Shown here one piece after another: positions 15,811 to 25,668 of a DNA stretch of 64,000 bases (within the stretch, counting starts at the first letter, position 1; every line of letters starts with the position of its first letter). The position numbers and the translations under genes are program-made. The notes under the pieces are model-generated. The model was given only the letters and a program-made list of their open reading frames with translations, ran no database searches and was not told the origin of the DNA. The stretch is from SAR324 cluster bacterium (lineage in GTDB: Bacteria > SAR324 > NAC60-12), in assembly GCA_028281495.1 (NCBI GenBank), contig JANQJU010000070.1, forward strand, positions 25,175 through 89,174, written 5' to 3'.

Positions 15811-17934
15811 ATGAAGTTGTATCACAAACTGCTACTCGGTTTTTTTGTGGTCGCGTGTTTGGTTGCAGCCGTGGGTGGCGTTTCGTATTGGGCAAGTTCT
15901 CAAATGGAGCGAACGGTGAATCAAGCTTTGCATAGTTCCGCACGAGAGGCTCAATGGTCTGTGGAAATGGGCCGGCATCTGAATCGTTCGTATGCGGCGG
16001 TGCAGGAACTCGTTCAAGAAACCCTATACAAAGAACTTCATCCACATCATCAGGATGAGCAGGAGCGAGATATATCTCATTCCAAACTCGCCATTGCTGT
16101 TTCAATTCAGGAAATAAAAAAGGCATTCGCTTTGAGCTATAAAGCGACCGAATTGGGGGCGAGTCTTGCTGAGGAATGGGGAGAAGAGGAGACTCAAGAA
16201 GAAGAAGAAGAGGAATTGGAAATCTTGGACGAATTGCAGAAGAAGTTGGACGTCTACGAACAACACGTAGAACAACTCCAAATCTTGTTGGAACAAGATC
16301 TCGATCAATCGATTGGATATTTGGAAAACACGGTGGAGCCTCATTTTGCTGCTCTGTTGCCGTTGTTAGCCGAATACCAAGTGGATGCTTTTAATGAACT
16401 TCATGAAGAGTCCGACGAAATTGAAGAGTCGCTTCACATGACCGGTCTTTGGATATTGCTAGGAACCATCGCTGCCTTCATCGTTTCGATTCTGTGGGCG
16501 CTTGTCGTAGCTCGCTATGTGTTTGATCCGATCTCTGAATTGAGACGAACAACCCAAGCTATCAGCCAGGGCCAAAGTGAAGCCCGTTTGAACTTGAGCC
16601 GACATGATGAAATGGGAGAATTGGCCAGTGCCTTCAACAAGATGCTGAACGAATTGACTGCTTCTCATGAAGAGTTGAAGCAAGCAAAAGAGAAAGCTGA
16701 AACGGCCAATCAAGCCAAGTCTCGATTTTTAGCTAGCATGAGTCATGAAATCCGAACTCCTTTGAATGCAATCGTGGGGTTGAGTCAGGTGTTATTGAAA
16801 CAAATGAACTCTCTATCGGTGCCGAAAACCTTCCAAAATCACGTGGAAACAATTCAGACAAGTGGGCAAATTTTGACTGAACTGATCAGCAACGTATTGG
16901 ATCTTTCCAAGATCGAAGAAGGACACATGGAACCGTTTAACGAAACTTTTGCCATTCGAGACCGGATCCAAAAAATTTTTGAAGTGTATCGGGTTCCGGC
17001 TTTAGAGAAATCCATTCAATTCACATTCGGAGCATCGCCCGGATTGCCAGCCTATGTTGTTTCAGATGCTGGCAAGCTTTCGCAAATTCTGATGAATCTG
17101 ATTGGCAATGCCATCAAATTCACTCCCTCTGGCAAATCGGTTCATCTCGAAGCCAAACACGATAAGGCTTGGTTGGTGTTTCATGTTGTTGATGAAGGAA
17201 TTGGGATTGCGGATGATCAGCAAGCAAAGATTTTTGAAGCGTTCGAACAGTTGGATGGAAGCATCACCCGCAAGTTTGGAGGAACGGGATTGGGACTTGC
17301 TATCACAAAACGATTGGTGACCTTGCTTGGCGGGGACATCTCGCTCAAAAGCAAATTGGGAGCGGGGACACGTTTTACTGTCAAATTGCCATTGGTCGTG
17401 GCCACCCCACCCCAAAAGGCTTCCGAGAATGCGGTCCAGGAGACGATAGGATCAGATCTCACTGAAGAGACGACAGTTTTTCTTCAAGAACCGTCTTCTC
17501 CGGAAAAGGTAAACGGTTCCAAGGCGACCTCCGAAAATCAGTCCGAAGTTTCCTCGAAGTACTTTAAGAATGCAGTCATTTTGGTAGTTGAAGACAATCC
17601 GATCAATCAACTCACGATTGCAGCCCTGTTTAAAGAGTTTGGGTTGCGGGTCCATCTTGCCAAGGATGGACAAGAAGGGATCGTCAAAGCAAAAGAATTG
17701 CAGCCTGACTTGATCCTGATGGATTTGCATATGCCAAAGATGTCGGGCATCGATGCCACCCGAAAAATTCGTTGCAATCCCGACCTCGGTCAAACCCCGA
17801 TCATTGCGCTTTCTGCGGATGCGTTCACCGACAAACAGCAAGAAGCGTTTGATGCGGGAATGGTCGGTTACCTGACCAAACCCGTAGAGCTGGAAAGCTT
17901 GACCCCTCTGTTAGACAAATACCTCCAAGTTTAA
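15811..17934 (+). CDS. Hybrid sensor histidine kinase with C-terminal receiver domain
   Basis: The protein is 707 aa. Order: membrane helix 1 (about residues 7-28), an extracytoplasmic helical region with a very acidic stretch near residues 123-140, membrane helix 2 (about 211-233, GLWILLGTIAAFIVSILWAL), HAMP, a short coiled coil, and HisKA with phospho-acceptor His312 in SHEIRTPLNAIVGLS. The HATPase follows (N box ILMNLIGNAIKF, then DEGIGIADDQQAKIFEAFEQ and GGTGLGLAI). A receiver domain with phospho-acceptor Asp638 in DLILMDLHMPKM ends the protein. Four-helix-bundle sensors of this kind resemble chemoreceptor ligand domains. No partner regulator is adjacent, so its output is unknown. Confidence 0.93.
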   Translation: MKLYHKLLLGFFVVACLVAAVGGVSYWASSQMERTVNQALHSSAREAQWSVEMGRHLNRSYAAVQELVQETLYKELHPHHQDEQERDISHSKLAIAVSIQEIKKAFALSYKATELGASLAEEWGEEETQEEEEEELEILDELQKKLDVYEQHVEQLQILLEQDLDQSIGYLENTVEPHFAALLPLLAEYQVDAFNELHEESDEIEESLHMTGLWILLGTIAAFIVSILWALVVARYVFDPISELRRTTQAISQGQSEARLNLSRHDEMGELASAFNKMLNELTASHEELKQAKEKAETANQAKSRFLASMSHEIRTPLNAIVGLSQVLLKQMNSLSVPKTFQNHVETIQTSGQILTELISNVLDLSKIEEGHMEPFNETFAIRDRIQKIFEVYRVPALEKSIQFTFGASPGLPAYVVSDAGKLSQILMNLIGNAIKFTPSGKSVHLEAKHDKAWLVFHVVDEGIGIADDQQAKIFEAFEQLDGSITRKFGGTGLGLAITKRLVTLLGGDISLKSKLGAGTRFTVKLPLVVATPPQKASENAVQETIGSDLTEETTVFLQEPSSPEKVNGSKATSENQSEVSSKYFKNAVILVVEDNPINQLTIAALFKEFGLRVHLAKDGQEGIVKAKELQPDLILMDLHMPKMSGIDATRKIRCNPDLGQTPIIALSADAFTDKQQEAFDAGMVGYLTKPVELESLTPLLDKYLQV

Positions 17935-17991
17935 AGGGGCCGTTCCAAAACATCGACCTAGACTAAAGGGCCTTTCAAAAAAAGACTTCAA

Positions 17992-20900
17992 CTATGGAAA
18001 AGGAAGCACCGTATAGTCGCTGCTGCCACGCCAGAACACATTGACTTGACCACATTGCGCAACATGGTTTTGAGAAGGATACGGTGTGTTGGCTTGCTGT
18101 ACGTTGCCTTCCCAGCCTGGACCATTGGTGATGAAGGATTTCAGCTCGAAACTTCCATTGACGGTTTTGGAGCAATCCATATCGACATCCAACATCCAAT
18201 AATGTTGCCCCCACTGATTCAATGTTTCCTGACCATATCCATCGACAGGCACGGTCCGGAGCGCTCCCCAACTAGAAGGCCAAACGTCAGTGGTCCAATC
18301 CATAGCACTCCCATCGGCACCGGACTGAGTGGGTTCGATTCCATACCAATCGAGATAATCGTCACCAGCCTTCCAACCAGCCGTGGTGGCATTGAGAAGG
18401 TTACGATGGCGTATGGGAATTGCACATTCGTAATTGGAGCTAGTGCACGTTCTACCTAAATTAGCAGCAGCATAGTCGTGATCAATCCCTCCTCGAAGCA
18501 ACATATCTTGGCCAGATTGAGTGACACCGTAGATGAAAACAACCGTTCTTTGCCAATCTTCCATGCTTTCCGTGATGGTGATACTCACCGAATCGGTAGC
18601 GGAGGCTCCGTTGTCGTCGGTTACTATTAGTGTCAGGACATACGTGCCTGGACTGCTAAAGCTGGTGGTGGGTTGGACTCCTTGTAGGCCATTATCCCAA
18701 GCATATGACACGATAGTTCCGTCGGAATCAAAGGAAGCTCCTCCATCTAATTGGATTGATTGGCCCACTCCCGCTTGGATGTCAGTACCTGCATTGGCAG
18801 TCGGGGCGACATTGGCATTGACGGTTATGGTTACAGTATCGGTTCCGGTAGCTCCTTCGTCATCGGTTACCGTCAAGGTCACTGAATAGGTGCCGGGGGT
18901 GTCATATTGCAGACTGGGGTTGATTCCAGTCAATCCATTGCTCCAAGTATACAAAGTGATGGTGCCATCGCTATCGGTGGATCCACTGGCATCAAAACTA
19001 ACGACGCTTCCTTCTTTCACAGAGACATCTGCCCCCGCATTTGCAACAGGATGGCTATTGACAGGAGCGGTTGGAGTTCCTGGTGTGATGGTTCCCGCAT
19101 CAAATACGGAGCTGCCCAAGGGAAACATGTAGTTCTGACCACCATTGCTATCCCAGTTGCCTGCCCCATCATTGAAAACTCCTTCCACAGCAGTGGCATT
19201 CGGAACCGGGACGGTGATTACACTATAACCTGGAAACGTGGAATCCGACATCGCAACACCCGGAGCAACGGTCCAAGTTCCGCCTTGAGGTCGATAGTGG
19301 AAATAAGGTGACGCGTAACCTCGTTTATAATAAACCGTTGCGCTGCAACCTGAACAAGGAGGAAGGCCAGCTTGTGAGGTGCCGTCGTTCAATAATGTCC
19401 AGGTTCCGGCGGTCAAAACGACCCCGGAGACAGAAGGCTTCCAGGTGCTACCGCTATCTTCAGAATATCGGACTTGTGGATTGGTTTCTGACACCACGTA
19501 GCTCAAATTGGCGGTCAAAAATCCGGGAAAGTTAGATGCCGTCATCGGGGTTTCCACCCAGGTTCCGTTGTCGTTGATTTGTGCAATGACGGAAGGAGCA
19601 TCACTTTCCACATACAGTGTGATTTGAGCACTCGGGGGACGGTCTGTTACAAACGGGTAAGTGCCTTCCACGCTACCGTTGATATCTTCAATGTACTTTC
19701 CATTTTCGAGACGATATCGTCCCGCTCCCACATACACTTGTTGAATTTCGCTTTTGGTGACATTGCCGTTCGCATCGACCGCCTCAATATAATAGTCGAT
19801 CAACTCGTCTCGATAGTCGCCGATATACGCATAAAATAGGTCGCCAATGAGTTGTGCTGGCAGGATTTGCATGGTTTCTTTGGTCGCTGCTTGCCAATCC
19901 ACTCCATTCATTTCGGGAGTCAAATCTCTTCGGGTCATCGAATATTCAACCCAATTGCCTACGCGACTTGGATCAATATTAGGCACCCCTTGAGCATGCA
20001 ACGTGACCGGATCGTATACGCGGAAGGAGTTATCCGAAGCATCGGCCTGCTTGTTGGTATGGCGTCGAATTTTCACTTTGATGTCTTGGATTCCACTGAC
20101 ATCGAATCCATAGGTGTAGATAGCGAAATTGTTGTCAAAGTGGTGCAGCGTCCAGCCCTCGGCTTTGCTCACGTTGGCACTCCCTGGATTGTAAGGCCAT
20201 CGTTGAGGCCACCAAACTGAAGGCCCGGTTTGATCGGCATTGGAATTTGTATCCACATACGGCTTGGAAAAATGCAACGATTGATTGAACGACAAGGTGG
20301 GTTTCACATGATCATCGACATTTTCATCATAGTAGCCAAAACCAGAATCAATCGAAGCCATCAAGAAATACCATCCCAATTCAGCGGGATTCGCCCCACC
20401 GGCATAATCGTTGTTGGCATCTCCTTTGACAGGATATGAGAGCATCCAGGGATTCAACTGATTGCCTGGATAGGTGATTTCGTTGTCCAGTGCGGTCGTC
20501 GGACTCCAATGATCGGGGTGCGCGTCGAGCCAAATCTGTTCGGCTGTTTTCGCGTAGTTCAATGCCGCTTGAAGCAATGCAAAGTTTCGTTCGAGGTAGT
20601 GATATCCGTATTCAAACGAAACGGTCATGCCTTCTTCCACGCCCGAAAGGTTGATTTTGGGTTGGTAGTCAAAACCATGAACGGTATTGAAATCAGGAAA
20701 CTGTCCTTTCCAAATGCCAAACGGTAAGTGCCAATGGTACCAGGTGGGGTCTGCCGAAGAATCACGGGTGTCGATCCAAGAGCCATCTTGCACATGCACC
20801 ACGTCGTCGTGTGGAATTGGGTTGGCCAGTAGGTACTCATCCACACCCACTCCATCCACTTGGGGATCTGCGTAAGTGACGTTGCCGGAGTTGGCCCAAG

Positions 20901-22044
20901 TCCCCCCATCCCCTGCACGACCTGAAGAGTTGTCGCCGTCGTGCGCAATCACGAAGTACTGCTTTCGATTTCCAGCAGCCGCTACAAAGGGCTTGAGCAC
21001 ATCTGCGGTGACTGAGCCTTGATAACCTTCTTCCCACGAACTCGCTTGTTCTACCGGAATTCCCGCGATTCTTTCTTCAAGTCCTGTTTCAGGGTCCACA
21101 TGCTTGACCCAATGAGGAATCGAGGCAAACGGGAACTTGTTCTGCGTGACTTGCGATTCGTTGAACATCTGTAAAGAAACCCATTCACCGACGTCGCTGA
21201 CATTTTGGAGGTCGGCTCGATTGGGAGGCGACGTCAAGGTATCGATCCCAGGATCGTTGAGATAGGGGTAATCTCGCAACGTTCTAGAAAAGTGCACGTT
21301 GCCAATCACGGACCACTCAATTCCTAATTTTTTCAAGGAGGGGATTAAACGCTCGGAAAATCCAAGCTCTGTGGGGAAAAATCCTTTGGAAGATTTAAAG
21401 TTGGAACCCAAGAAGTAGTCCTGGGCTAACGTAGCATTTTGATAAATGAGATCTTTGAGAAAATACTCCGCTCCCACGGTCGGTCCCATCGAATGATGTC
21501 CGGTGAAGTGAATCAAATCCAATGCCCGGTTGCCATTGGTTGTGAGCGTTCCGTAGTAAGCATTCCTCCACTTTTCTCCCCAATTGGGATTGCTATAACC
21601 GCTGAGTTTGCCCACCAAACTATTGACGTTATTAATCACTGATCCTGACATCGTTACATGGGTTTGACTTCGAGGATACCGGCCATGATTTCCATTGGCT
21701 GTGTCGGCAGGCCAGTCTTGATACGCGCCAACCTTAGCGTGATGCGTGTAATACGAAACCAAGTCGTCATGGGGCATTGGCGCGCCATTGGGTAGAAAGT
21801 AGGTGTAGTTGGCAGGAGGGTTGTTTTTCAAATCGATAACGGGACCGTCGTAAGTATAACGAATGGGTGCTCCTACCGGAGTCGATTCATATTGGCTGAC
21901 ATCGTAATACGGCCAAAAGTTTGGCATGTGATTGTGATAAATGTGAGTCGCACTGATGTCCTCGGCATGCACTGCCATCGGCATCAGGCCTATACCGGCA
22001 ATAACGCCAGAAATGATCTTTTTGAGTCGATGTAGTGTGGTCAT
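17992..22044 (-). CDS. Secreted multidomain GH119/GH57-like amylase with CBM25, PKD and C-terminal starch-binding-like domains
   Basis: The protein is 1350 aa. A signal peptide ends at VHA-ED (residue 27). The catalytic region (about 30-640) has the H-x-H-x-P start motif (HIYHNHMPNFWPYYD, His37 and His39), FTGHHSMGP, the candidate nucleophile region GFFPTELGFSERL (Glu226) and the candidate acid/base region VIAHDGDNSSG (Asp369 or Asp371). This pattern fits GH119, the sister of GH57. A beta-rich domain follows, then two CBM25-like starch-binding modules (about 805-890 and 900-985), two PKD domains (about 998-1075 and 1079-1157), and a final roughly 180-residue domain similar to the N-terminus of the neighbouring pullulanase. 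AAGAGGCTT precedes the ATG. Role inferred: extracellular starch hydrolysis. Catalytic assignments need alignment. Confidence 0.85.
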   Translation of the reverse strand: MTTLHRLKKIISGVIAGIGLMPMAVHAEDISATHIYHNHMPNFWPYYDVSQYESTPVGAPIRYTYDGPVIDLKNNPPANYTYFLPNGAPMPHDDLVSYYTHHAKVGAYQDWPADTANGNHGRYPRSQTHVTMSGSVINNVNSLVGKLSGYSNPNWGEKWRNAYYGTLTTNGNRALDLIHFTGHHSMGPTVGAEYFLKDLIYQNATLAQDYFLGSNFKSSKGFFPTELGFSERLIPSLKKLGIEWSVIGNVHFSRTLRDYPYLNDPGIDTLTSPPNRADLQNVSDVGEWVSLQMFNESQVTQNKFPFASIPHWVKHVDPETGLEERIAGIPVEQASSWEEGYQGSVTADVLKPFVAAAGNRKQYFVIAHDGDNSSGRAGDGGTWANSGNVTYADPQVDGVGVDEYLLANPIPHDDVVHVQDGSWIDTRDSSADPTWYHWHLPFGIWKGQFPDFNTVHGFDYQPKINLSGVEEGMTVSFEYGYHYLERNFALLQAALNYAKTAEQIWLDAHPDHWSPTTALDNEITYPGNQLNPWMLSYPVKGDANNDYAGGANPAELGWYFLMASIDSGFGYYDENVDDHVKPTLSFNQSLHFSKPYVDTNSNADQTGPSVWWPQRWPYNPGSANVSKAEGWTLHHFDNNFAIYTYGFDVSGIQDIKVKIRRHTNKQADASDNSFRVYDPVTLHAQGVPNIDPSRVGNWVEYSMTRRDLTPEMNGVDWQAATKETMQILPAQLIGDLFYAYIGDYRDELIDYYIEAVDANGNVTKSEIQQVYVGAGRYRLENGKYIEDINGSVEGTYPFVTDRPPSAQITLYVESDAPSVIAQINDNGTWVETPMTASNFPGFLTANLSYVVSETNPQVRYSEDSGSTWKPSVSGVVLTAGTWTLLNDGTSQAGLPPCSGCSATVYYKRGYASPYFHYRPQGGTWTVAPGVAMSDSTFPGYSVITVPVPNATAVEGVFNDGAGNWDSNGGQNYMFPLGSSVFDAGTITPGTPTAPVNSHPVANAGADVSVKEGSVVSFDASGSTDSDGTITLYTWSNGLTGINPSLQYDTPGTYSVTLTVTDDEGATGTDTVTITVNANVAPTANAGTDIQAGVGQSIQLDGGASFDSDGTIVSYAWDNGLQGVQPTTSFSSPGTYVLTLIVTDDNGASATDSVSITITESMEDWQRTVVFIYGVTQSGQDMLLRGGIDHDYAAANLGRTCTSSNYECAIPIRHRNLLNATTAGWKAGDDYLDWYGIEPTQSGADGSAMDWTTDVWPSSWGALRTVPVDGYGQETLNQWGQHYWMLDVDMDCSKTVNGSFELKSFITNGPGWEGNVQQANTPYPSQNHVAQCGQVNVFWRGSSDYTVLPFP

Positions 22045-22095
22045 AAGCCTCTTATTGGATTGGAGTTTGGTGAGGAACGGATGGGATGCACCAGA

Positions 22096-22183
22096 GTTTG
22101 CTCATTTACCCCCGGTGCACCTTGGGTTGTGTTGAAGTGATTGTGTTGAAATGAAAGCCTTTCGGGGTTCGCTCATTTACCCC
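22096..22183 (-). promoter_or_regulatory. Paired GGTAAATGAGC boxes upstream of the amylase gene
   Basis: Read on the minus strand, the 15-base core GGGGTAAATGAGCNAAC occurs at 22096-22112 and 22167-22183, 71 bases apart. The nearer copy starts about 52 bases before the amylase ATG. A related box sits about 45 bases before the pullulanase ATG (25643-25654). The shared sequence and shared distance suggest a common regulatory element or promoter part. Confidence 0.55.
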
Positions 22184-22222
22184 TTCGGCTGGGTGAAAAA
22201 GGACTGACGTTGAATAGATTTA

Positions 22223-22236
22223 TGCAAACGTTTGCA
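22223..22236. promoter_or_regulatory. Perfect 14-bp palindrome TGCAAACGTTTGCA
   Basis: The site is a perfect dyad with a central CG, the classic form of LacI-family operators that control sugar genes. It lies between the pullulanase terminator and the amylase gene, about 180 bases upstream of the amylase ATG. Near-identical sites lie upstream of the pullulanase. No LacI-family gene is in the window. Confidence 0.75.
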
Positions 22237-22246
22237 ATTTTGATTC

Positions 22247-22276
22247 AAAAAAAAGGGTGGAACCGAAATTCCACCC
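22247..22276 (-). terminator. Rho-independent terminator after the pullulanase gene
   Basis: On the minus strand GGGTGGAA, a 6-base loop and TTCCACCC form a perfect 8-bp stem followed directly by eight T residues. It begins about 20 bases after the pullulanase stop, so pullulanase and amylase are probably separate transcripts. Confidence 0.92.
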
Positions 22277-22295
22277 AAGTTGGAGGGGGGTACAA

Positions 22296-25200
22296 TCAAT
22301 TGGATGTGTAAACCAGTACGGTTTGCGGGGGCACGCTGATGGTGCTGTTCGCTTGATTGACAAATGCAGTCGCTCGTCCAGCGCCGGTGCAGCATCCGTC
22401 CAGCAGGTCTTTCAGGTAATGGCTGCTAGTGTTCTGCAATACAGGATGCAATTTGAAACCAGAGCGGTTGACATCGGTATCCCAGTAGTGAATCCACTGA
22501 TCCCAAGAGGCATTGAACAAGACCCATACCACTTCTCGATTAGGGTCTAAATCTTGAGAACCAAAGTCGGTCAGTTTGAGAACGATCAACCGACCGTCGA
22601 AGTTGCCTTGGTCGTTCCAGATGGATCCTGGCAAGCTCAAGTTGGACTGAATGTCTCCTTTAGTTCGCATGCGGAACAGAGGCGAACTCTTGCGAATCTT
22701 AAGCATGTCTTGGAAATGATTGAAGGCCGCCATGATTTGAACATTGTTCGCAACTGGAACGGAGTTCAAGCGTGCTCGCCAGTCATCCCAAGCCTCTAGG
22801 TTTTCTGGTTGCCATCCAGGGGGAAGGCCTTTTTTCCAGTTGTTGGTTTGATAGTTGTAATCCAAGCGGTTGAACCAGTCCCCTGAGTTGTAGCTGTTTT
22901 CGTCTCCTGACTTCGAGCGAAGGACCTCCACACCCGCATGGAAAAACGGAACTCCTTGTGACAAGGCCACCATACTGACCCCGAGATTGTGCATCTTAGC
23001 CATTTGATCGGCAGTAGCAAACGCGCCGACCTTCGCAATCATGTGGTCCCACAAGGTGGCTTTGTCGTGCGCCGTGACATAATTGATGCTTTCCTGAGGA
23101 TCGTTCACATAACCATTGGCCCAGTCGTTTAACGTGCTCCTTAAACCAGAAAGCACTTGGTCACGATTCTGGGTTTTGTCGGTGATGAAGGCATCATCAA
23201 CAAACAAGTCGTGGGGGTTTTGGCCCTTCCCTTTCACGGAATCTCGGATTCGATCATTGAACGTTCCCAAGCCCATTGCCGAAGCAACCGCATTGTATTG
23301 ATGCATGGCTTCTGCGGGCAGCTTCCATTCCAAAGAACCAAATTGCCATCCTTCTCCGTACAGGTAGATTTTGGATCCATCGATTCCATCCTGAGCTTCG
23401 GTCAACTGATCCAAACCTTGTCGGATACCCCACATCGAAGCTTCCGTGTGGAAGCCCATCAGGTCAAAGCGGAAAGAATCGACTTTGTAAGTTTTGGCCC
23501 AGTGAACGATAGCATCTCGCATCAAACGAGCGAACATGTAGTGCTCGGAAGCCGTATCAGGACAACAACTGGTGCTAAGGAAGTTCCCGTCGTGATCCAA
23601 GCGGTGGTAATAGTCAGGAACCACTCGTTGCAAAATATCGGTATCGAACAGGTGATTGAACACCACATCAGGCACGACACGCAATCCGATGCCATGAAGG
23701 GCTTGGACCATCTCTCGGAATTCTAAGATTCGTGTGGCTCCATCTGGATCCGAAGAGTAACTGCCTTCAGGAACCATGTAATGGAAAGGATCATACCCCC
23801 AATTGTATCCGTCAATGGCTCGTAGATCGGTCGCAATGGCTTGCTGTTGCTCAGAATCGGCAGCGTAGCTTTCCATGACTTGTAAAATCGTGTTCCCGGT
23901 TTGAGGGTGCCCCGGATAAAGCTTTTCAATATTGTCCGTGAGGTCGATTCGCTGATTTTTGTCCTCGTTCACGGACTTGATGTCATTCACCGGTAAAAGA
24001 TGAATATGGGTGAGTCCTGATTGAGCGAGCTTTTCCAAATGGTCACGACCGGTGGAGTTTTCCATTGCAAATGCTTTGAAAGTGCCTCGGTACGCTTCGG
24101 GGACAGTTGTGTCCAACACGCTGAAGTCACGAACATGCAATTCGTAGATGGCGATGTCTTCAGGAGCTTGCACATCATTGACTTGCACTTGAACCCCGTC
24201 GATTGTGTCCATTTGTGGAGTGATGGTGTGAGAATCCCAACCCGCAGGCTTCAAGGTGGTGTCATTTTCAATATCCACCATCTGAGAGCGCTCACTGTTC
24301 ATAGAGAGGCTGATGGAATAAGGATCGGTGGCCAAGTAGGTTTGCAAAGTGCCCGAGAACCGATCAAACACGGTGACTTCATACAGATAAAACATGTTTT
24401 TCCAAGAAGAAGCTCCGCTGTAAGTCCACGCTCCAGTCCACTTGTTGTTGACCATCACTTTGTTCATGGTGAACGGGCTGCCTCCGACCATTGTAGAGGT
24501 AGTGGAATCAGGATAAACCATCAGTCTGACAGAATGAGCGGTCGGCGCCCAAAGGCTCAAGCTCGGGATGCCGTTTTGGAATTTGAGTCCTAAGTCTCCA
24601 TCGTAGGAGTAAAGCTCATCAATCACACCGGCTTTTTGTATAGAAGTCGCGTCAACTACATTTCCGTTGGAATCGCGCTTGGCAATCACCACTTGTCCCA
24701 GAAGCATTTGCTCAATTTGAGCATCTGAAACGGAAACACTGATTTTGGTGAAACCGTGGTCTCGCATGAATGCAAACTTTTCGTAAAACACACCACTTTC
24801 ATTGTTGAAATTTCCAACCGATCCCAAAGCGATTCCAGCGTCAACCGTGCTGAAATCGGCGCCTACTTTGATTTTTCCGTCGGTATCCCAGATCAAATTG
24901 CCATTGACATCGTAATGCAGGGTGTAGTTGTAGTTGCCTGCGTCGCTGCCCAAGATCCAACCAATTTTGTCGCGAGAGACCCAACGCGCACGGGCATCTG
25001 TTACTTTGCGTTCGTCGGGGTTTTGGGCCAATGGAATGAATTCCACGGTGTTTGAATCGTAGGAAACTTTGGTGATGAACCCCTTTTTAGCCCAGTGGTT
25101 GATCGTGGTGTGGGGGGTGTCAGCTTGGTTGATGTTGCTTTCCCAGAATTCGTTGCTTCCTTCACGAATGAAAGCTTTGAATTCAAACCAGTCCCCGACT

Positions 25201-25598
25201 TCGCCATCCATCGTGACATCGAACTTCCACCAGTGGGGTCCCCATTGATTTTCGGGATCCTCTCCGAAGCCGTTGTCGGCATACGTGTTTTTTGGTCCCC
25301 ACTCCGCGGGCCAAGAATTGGTAGTCCAGTCGAGAGCGGACTCAGTACCCCAGTCGAGTTCGGAGTCGTTGGCTTTGATGGCTGCCGTGGTGCCATTCAA
25401 TGTGTTGTTGTAGGTGATCGCTTCCCCCATGGTTGGGTAGGAGCCGGGCACTAAACCGGCGTCGTGTCCTCCTTTGATGAAGATATCTTGCCCAGGAGTG
25501 GTTTCTTTATAGATGTAGATAACGGTTCGAATGGGGGCAGCACTCGCAATGGCCATTCCCAACAACCAAAAACACAATAGACTCGCAATTCGCTTCAT
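22296..25598 (-). CDS. Secreted pullulanase-type starch-debranching enzyme (GH13)
   Basis: The protein is 1100 aa. Signal peptide MKRIASLLCFWLLGMAIASA; no lipobox cysteine, so it is probably released rather than lipid-anchored like Klebsiella PulA. An N-terminal starch-binding-like module (about 23-190) precedes the pullulanase N2-type domain (ARARWVSRDKIGWIL, about 203-340) and a CBM48-like domain (about 341-450). The GH13 barrel shows YNWGYDP (598-604), region I DVVFNH (644-649), region II FRFDLMGFH with nucleophile Asp712, region III YGEGW with general acid Glu749 and region IV TAHDKATLWD with His844-Asp845. It cleaves alpha-1,6 branches of starch or pullulan. GAGGAGGTAAT precedes the ATG. 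Confidence 0.95.
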   Translation of the reverse strand: MKRIASLLCFWLLGMAIASAAPIRTVIYIYKETTPGQDIFIKGGHDAGLVPGSYPTMGEAITYNNTLNGTTAAIKANDSELDWGTESALDWTTNSWPAEWGPKNTYADNGFGEDPENQWGPHWWKFDVTMDGEVGDWFEFKAFIREGSNEFWESNINQADTPHTTINHWAKKGFITKVSYDSNTVEFIPLAQNPDERKVTDARARWVSRDKIGWILGSDAGNYNYTLHYDVNGNLIWDTDGKIKVGADFSTVDAGIALGSVGNFNNESGVFYEKFAFMRDHGFTKISVSVSDAQIEQMLLGQVVIAKRDSNGNVVDATSIQKAGVIDELYSYDGDLGLKFQNGIPSLSLWAPTAHSVRLMVYPDSTTSTMVGGSPFTMNKVMVNNKWTGAWTYSGASSWKNMFYLYEVTVFDRFSGTLQTYLATDPYSISLSMNSERSQMVDIENDTTLKPAGWDSHTITPQMDTIDGVQVQVNDVQAPEDIAIYELHVRDFSVLDTTVPEAYRGTFKAFAMENSTGRDHLEKLAQSGLTHIHLLPVNDIKSVNEDKNQRIDLTDNIEKLYPGHPQTGNTILQVMESYAADSEQQQAIATDLRAIDGYNWGYDPFHYMVPEGSYSSDPDGATRILEFREMVQALHGIGLRVVPDVVFNHLFDTDILQRVVPDYYHRLDHDGNFLSTSCCPDTASEHYMFARLMRDAIVHWAKTYKVDSFRFDLMGFHTEASMWGIRQGLDQLTEAQDGIDGSKIYLYGEGWQFGSLEWKLPAEAMHQYNAVASAMGLGTFNDRIRDSVKGKGQNPHDLFVDDAFITDKTQNRDQVLSGLRSTLNDWANGYVNDPQESINYVTAHDKATLWDHMIAKVGAFATADQMAKMHNLGVSMVALSQGVPFFHAGVEVLRSKSGDENSYNSGDWFNRLDYNYQTNNWKKGLPPGWQPENLEAWDDWRARLNSVPVANNVQIMAAFNHFQDMLKIRKSSPLFRMRTKGDIQSNLSLPGSIWNDQGNFDGRLIVLKLTDFGSQDLDPNREVVWVLFNASWDQWIHYWDTDVNRSGFKLHPVLQNTSSHYLKDLLDGCCTGAGRATAFVNQANSTISVPPQTVLVYTSN

Positions 25599-25642
25599 AT
25601 TACCTCCTCTTCACAGGTTGCATCATTTGAAACATTGAAATA

Positions 25643-25654
25643 GTTCATTTACCT
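25643..25654 (-). promoter_or_regulatory. GGTAAATGAAC box upstream of pullulanase
   Basis: On the minus strand AGGTAAATGAAC lies about 45 bases before the pullulanase start, matching two boxes before the amylase gene at 22096-22183 in core sequence and in distance from the ATG. Confidence 0.5.
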
Positions 25655-25668
25655 CGTTAATCCAGAGC

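Noticed and set aside
18046..20439. Antisense frames opposite the amylase gene
   Set aside because: Composition reflects the codon pattern of the real gene; no family match or start signals.
23157..24593. Long antisense frames opposite the pullulanase
   Set aside because: They lack ribosome sites and recognisable domains and lie opposite a well-supported coding region with full GH13 motifs.
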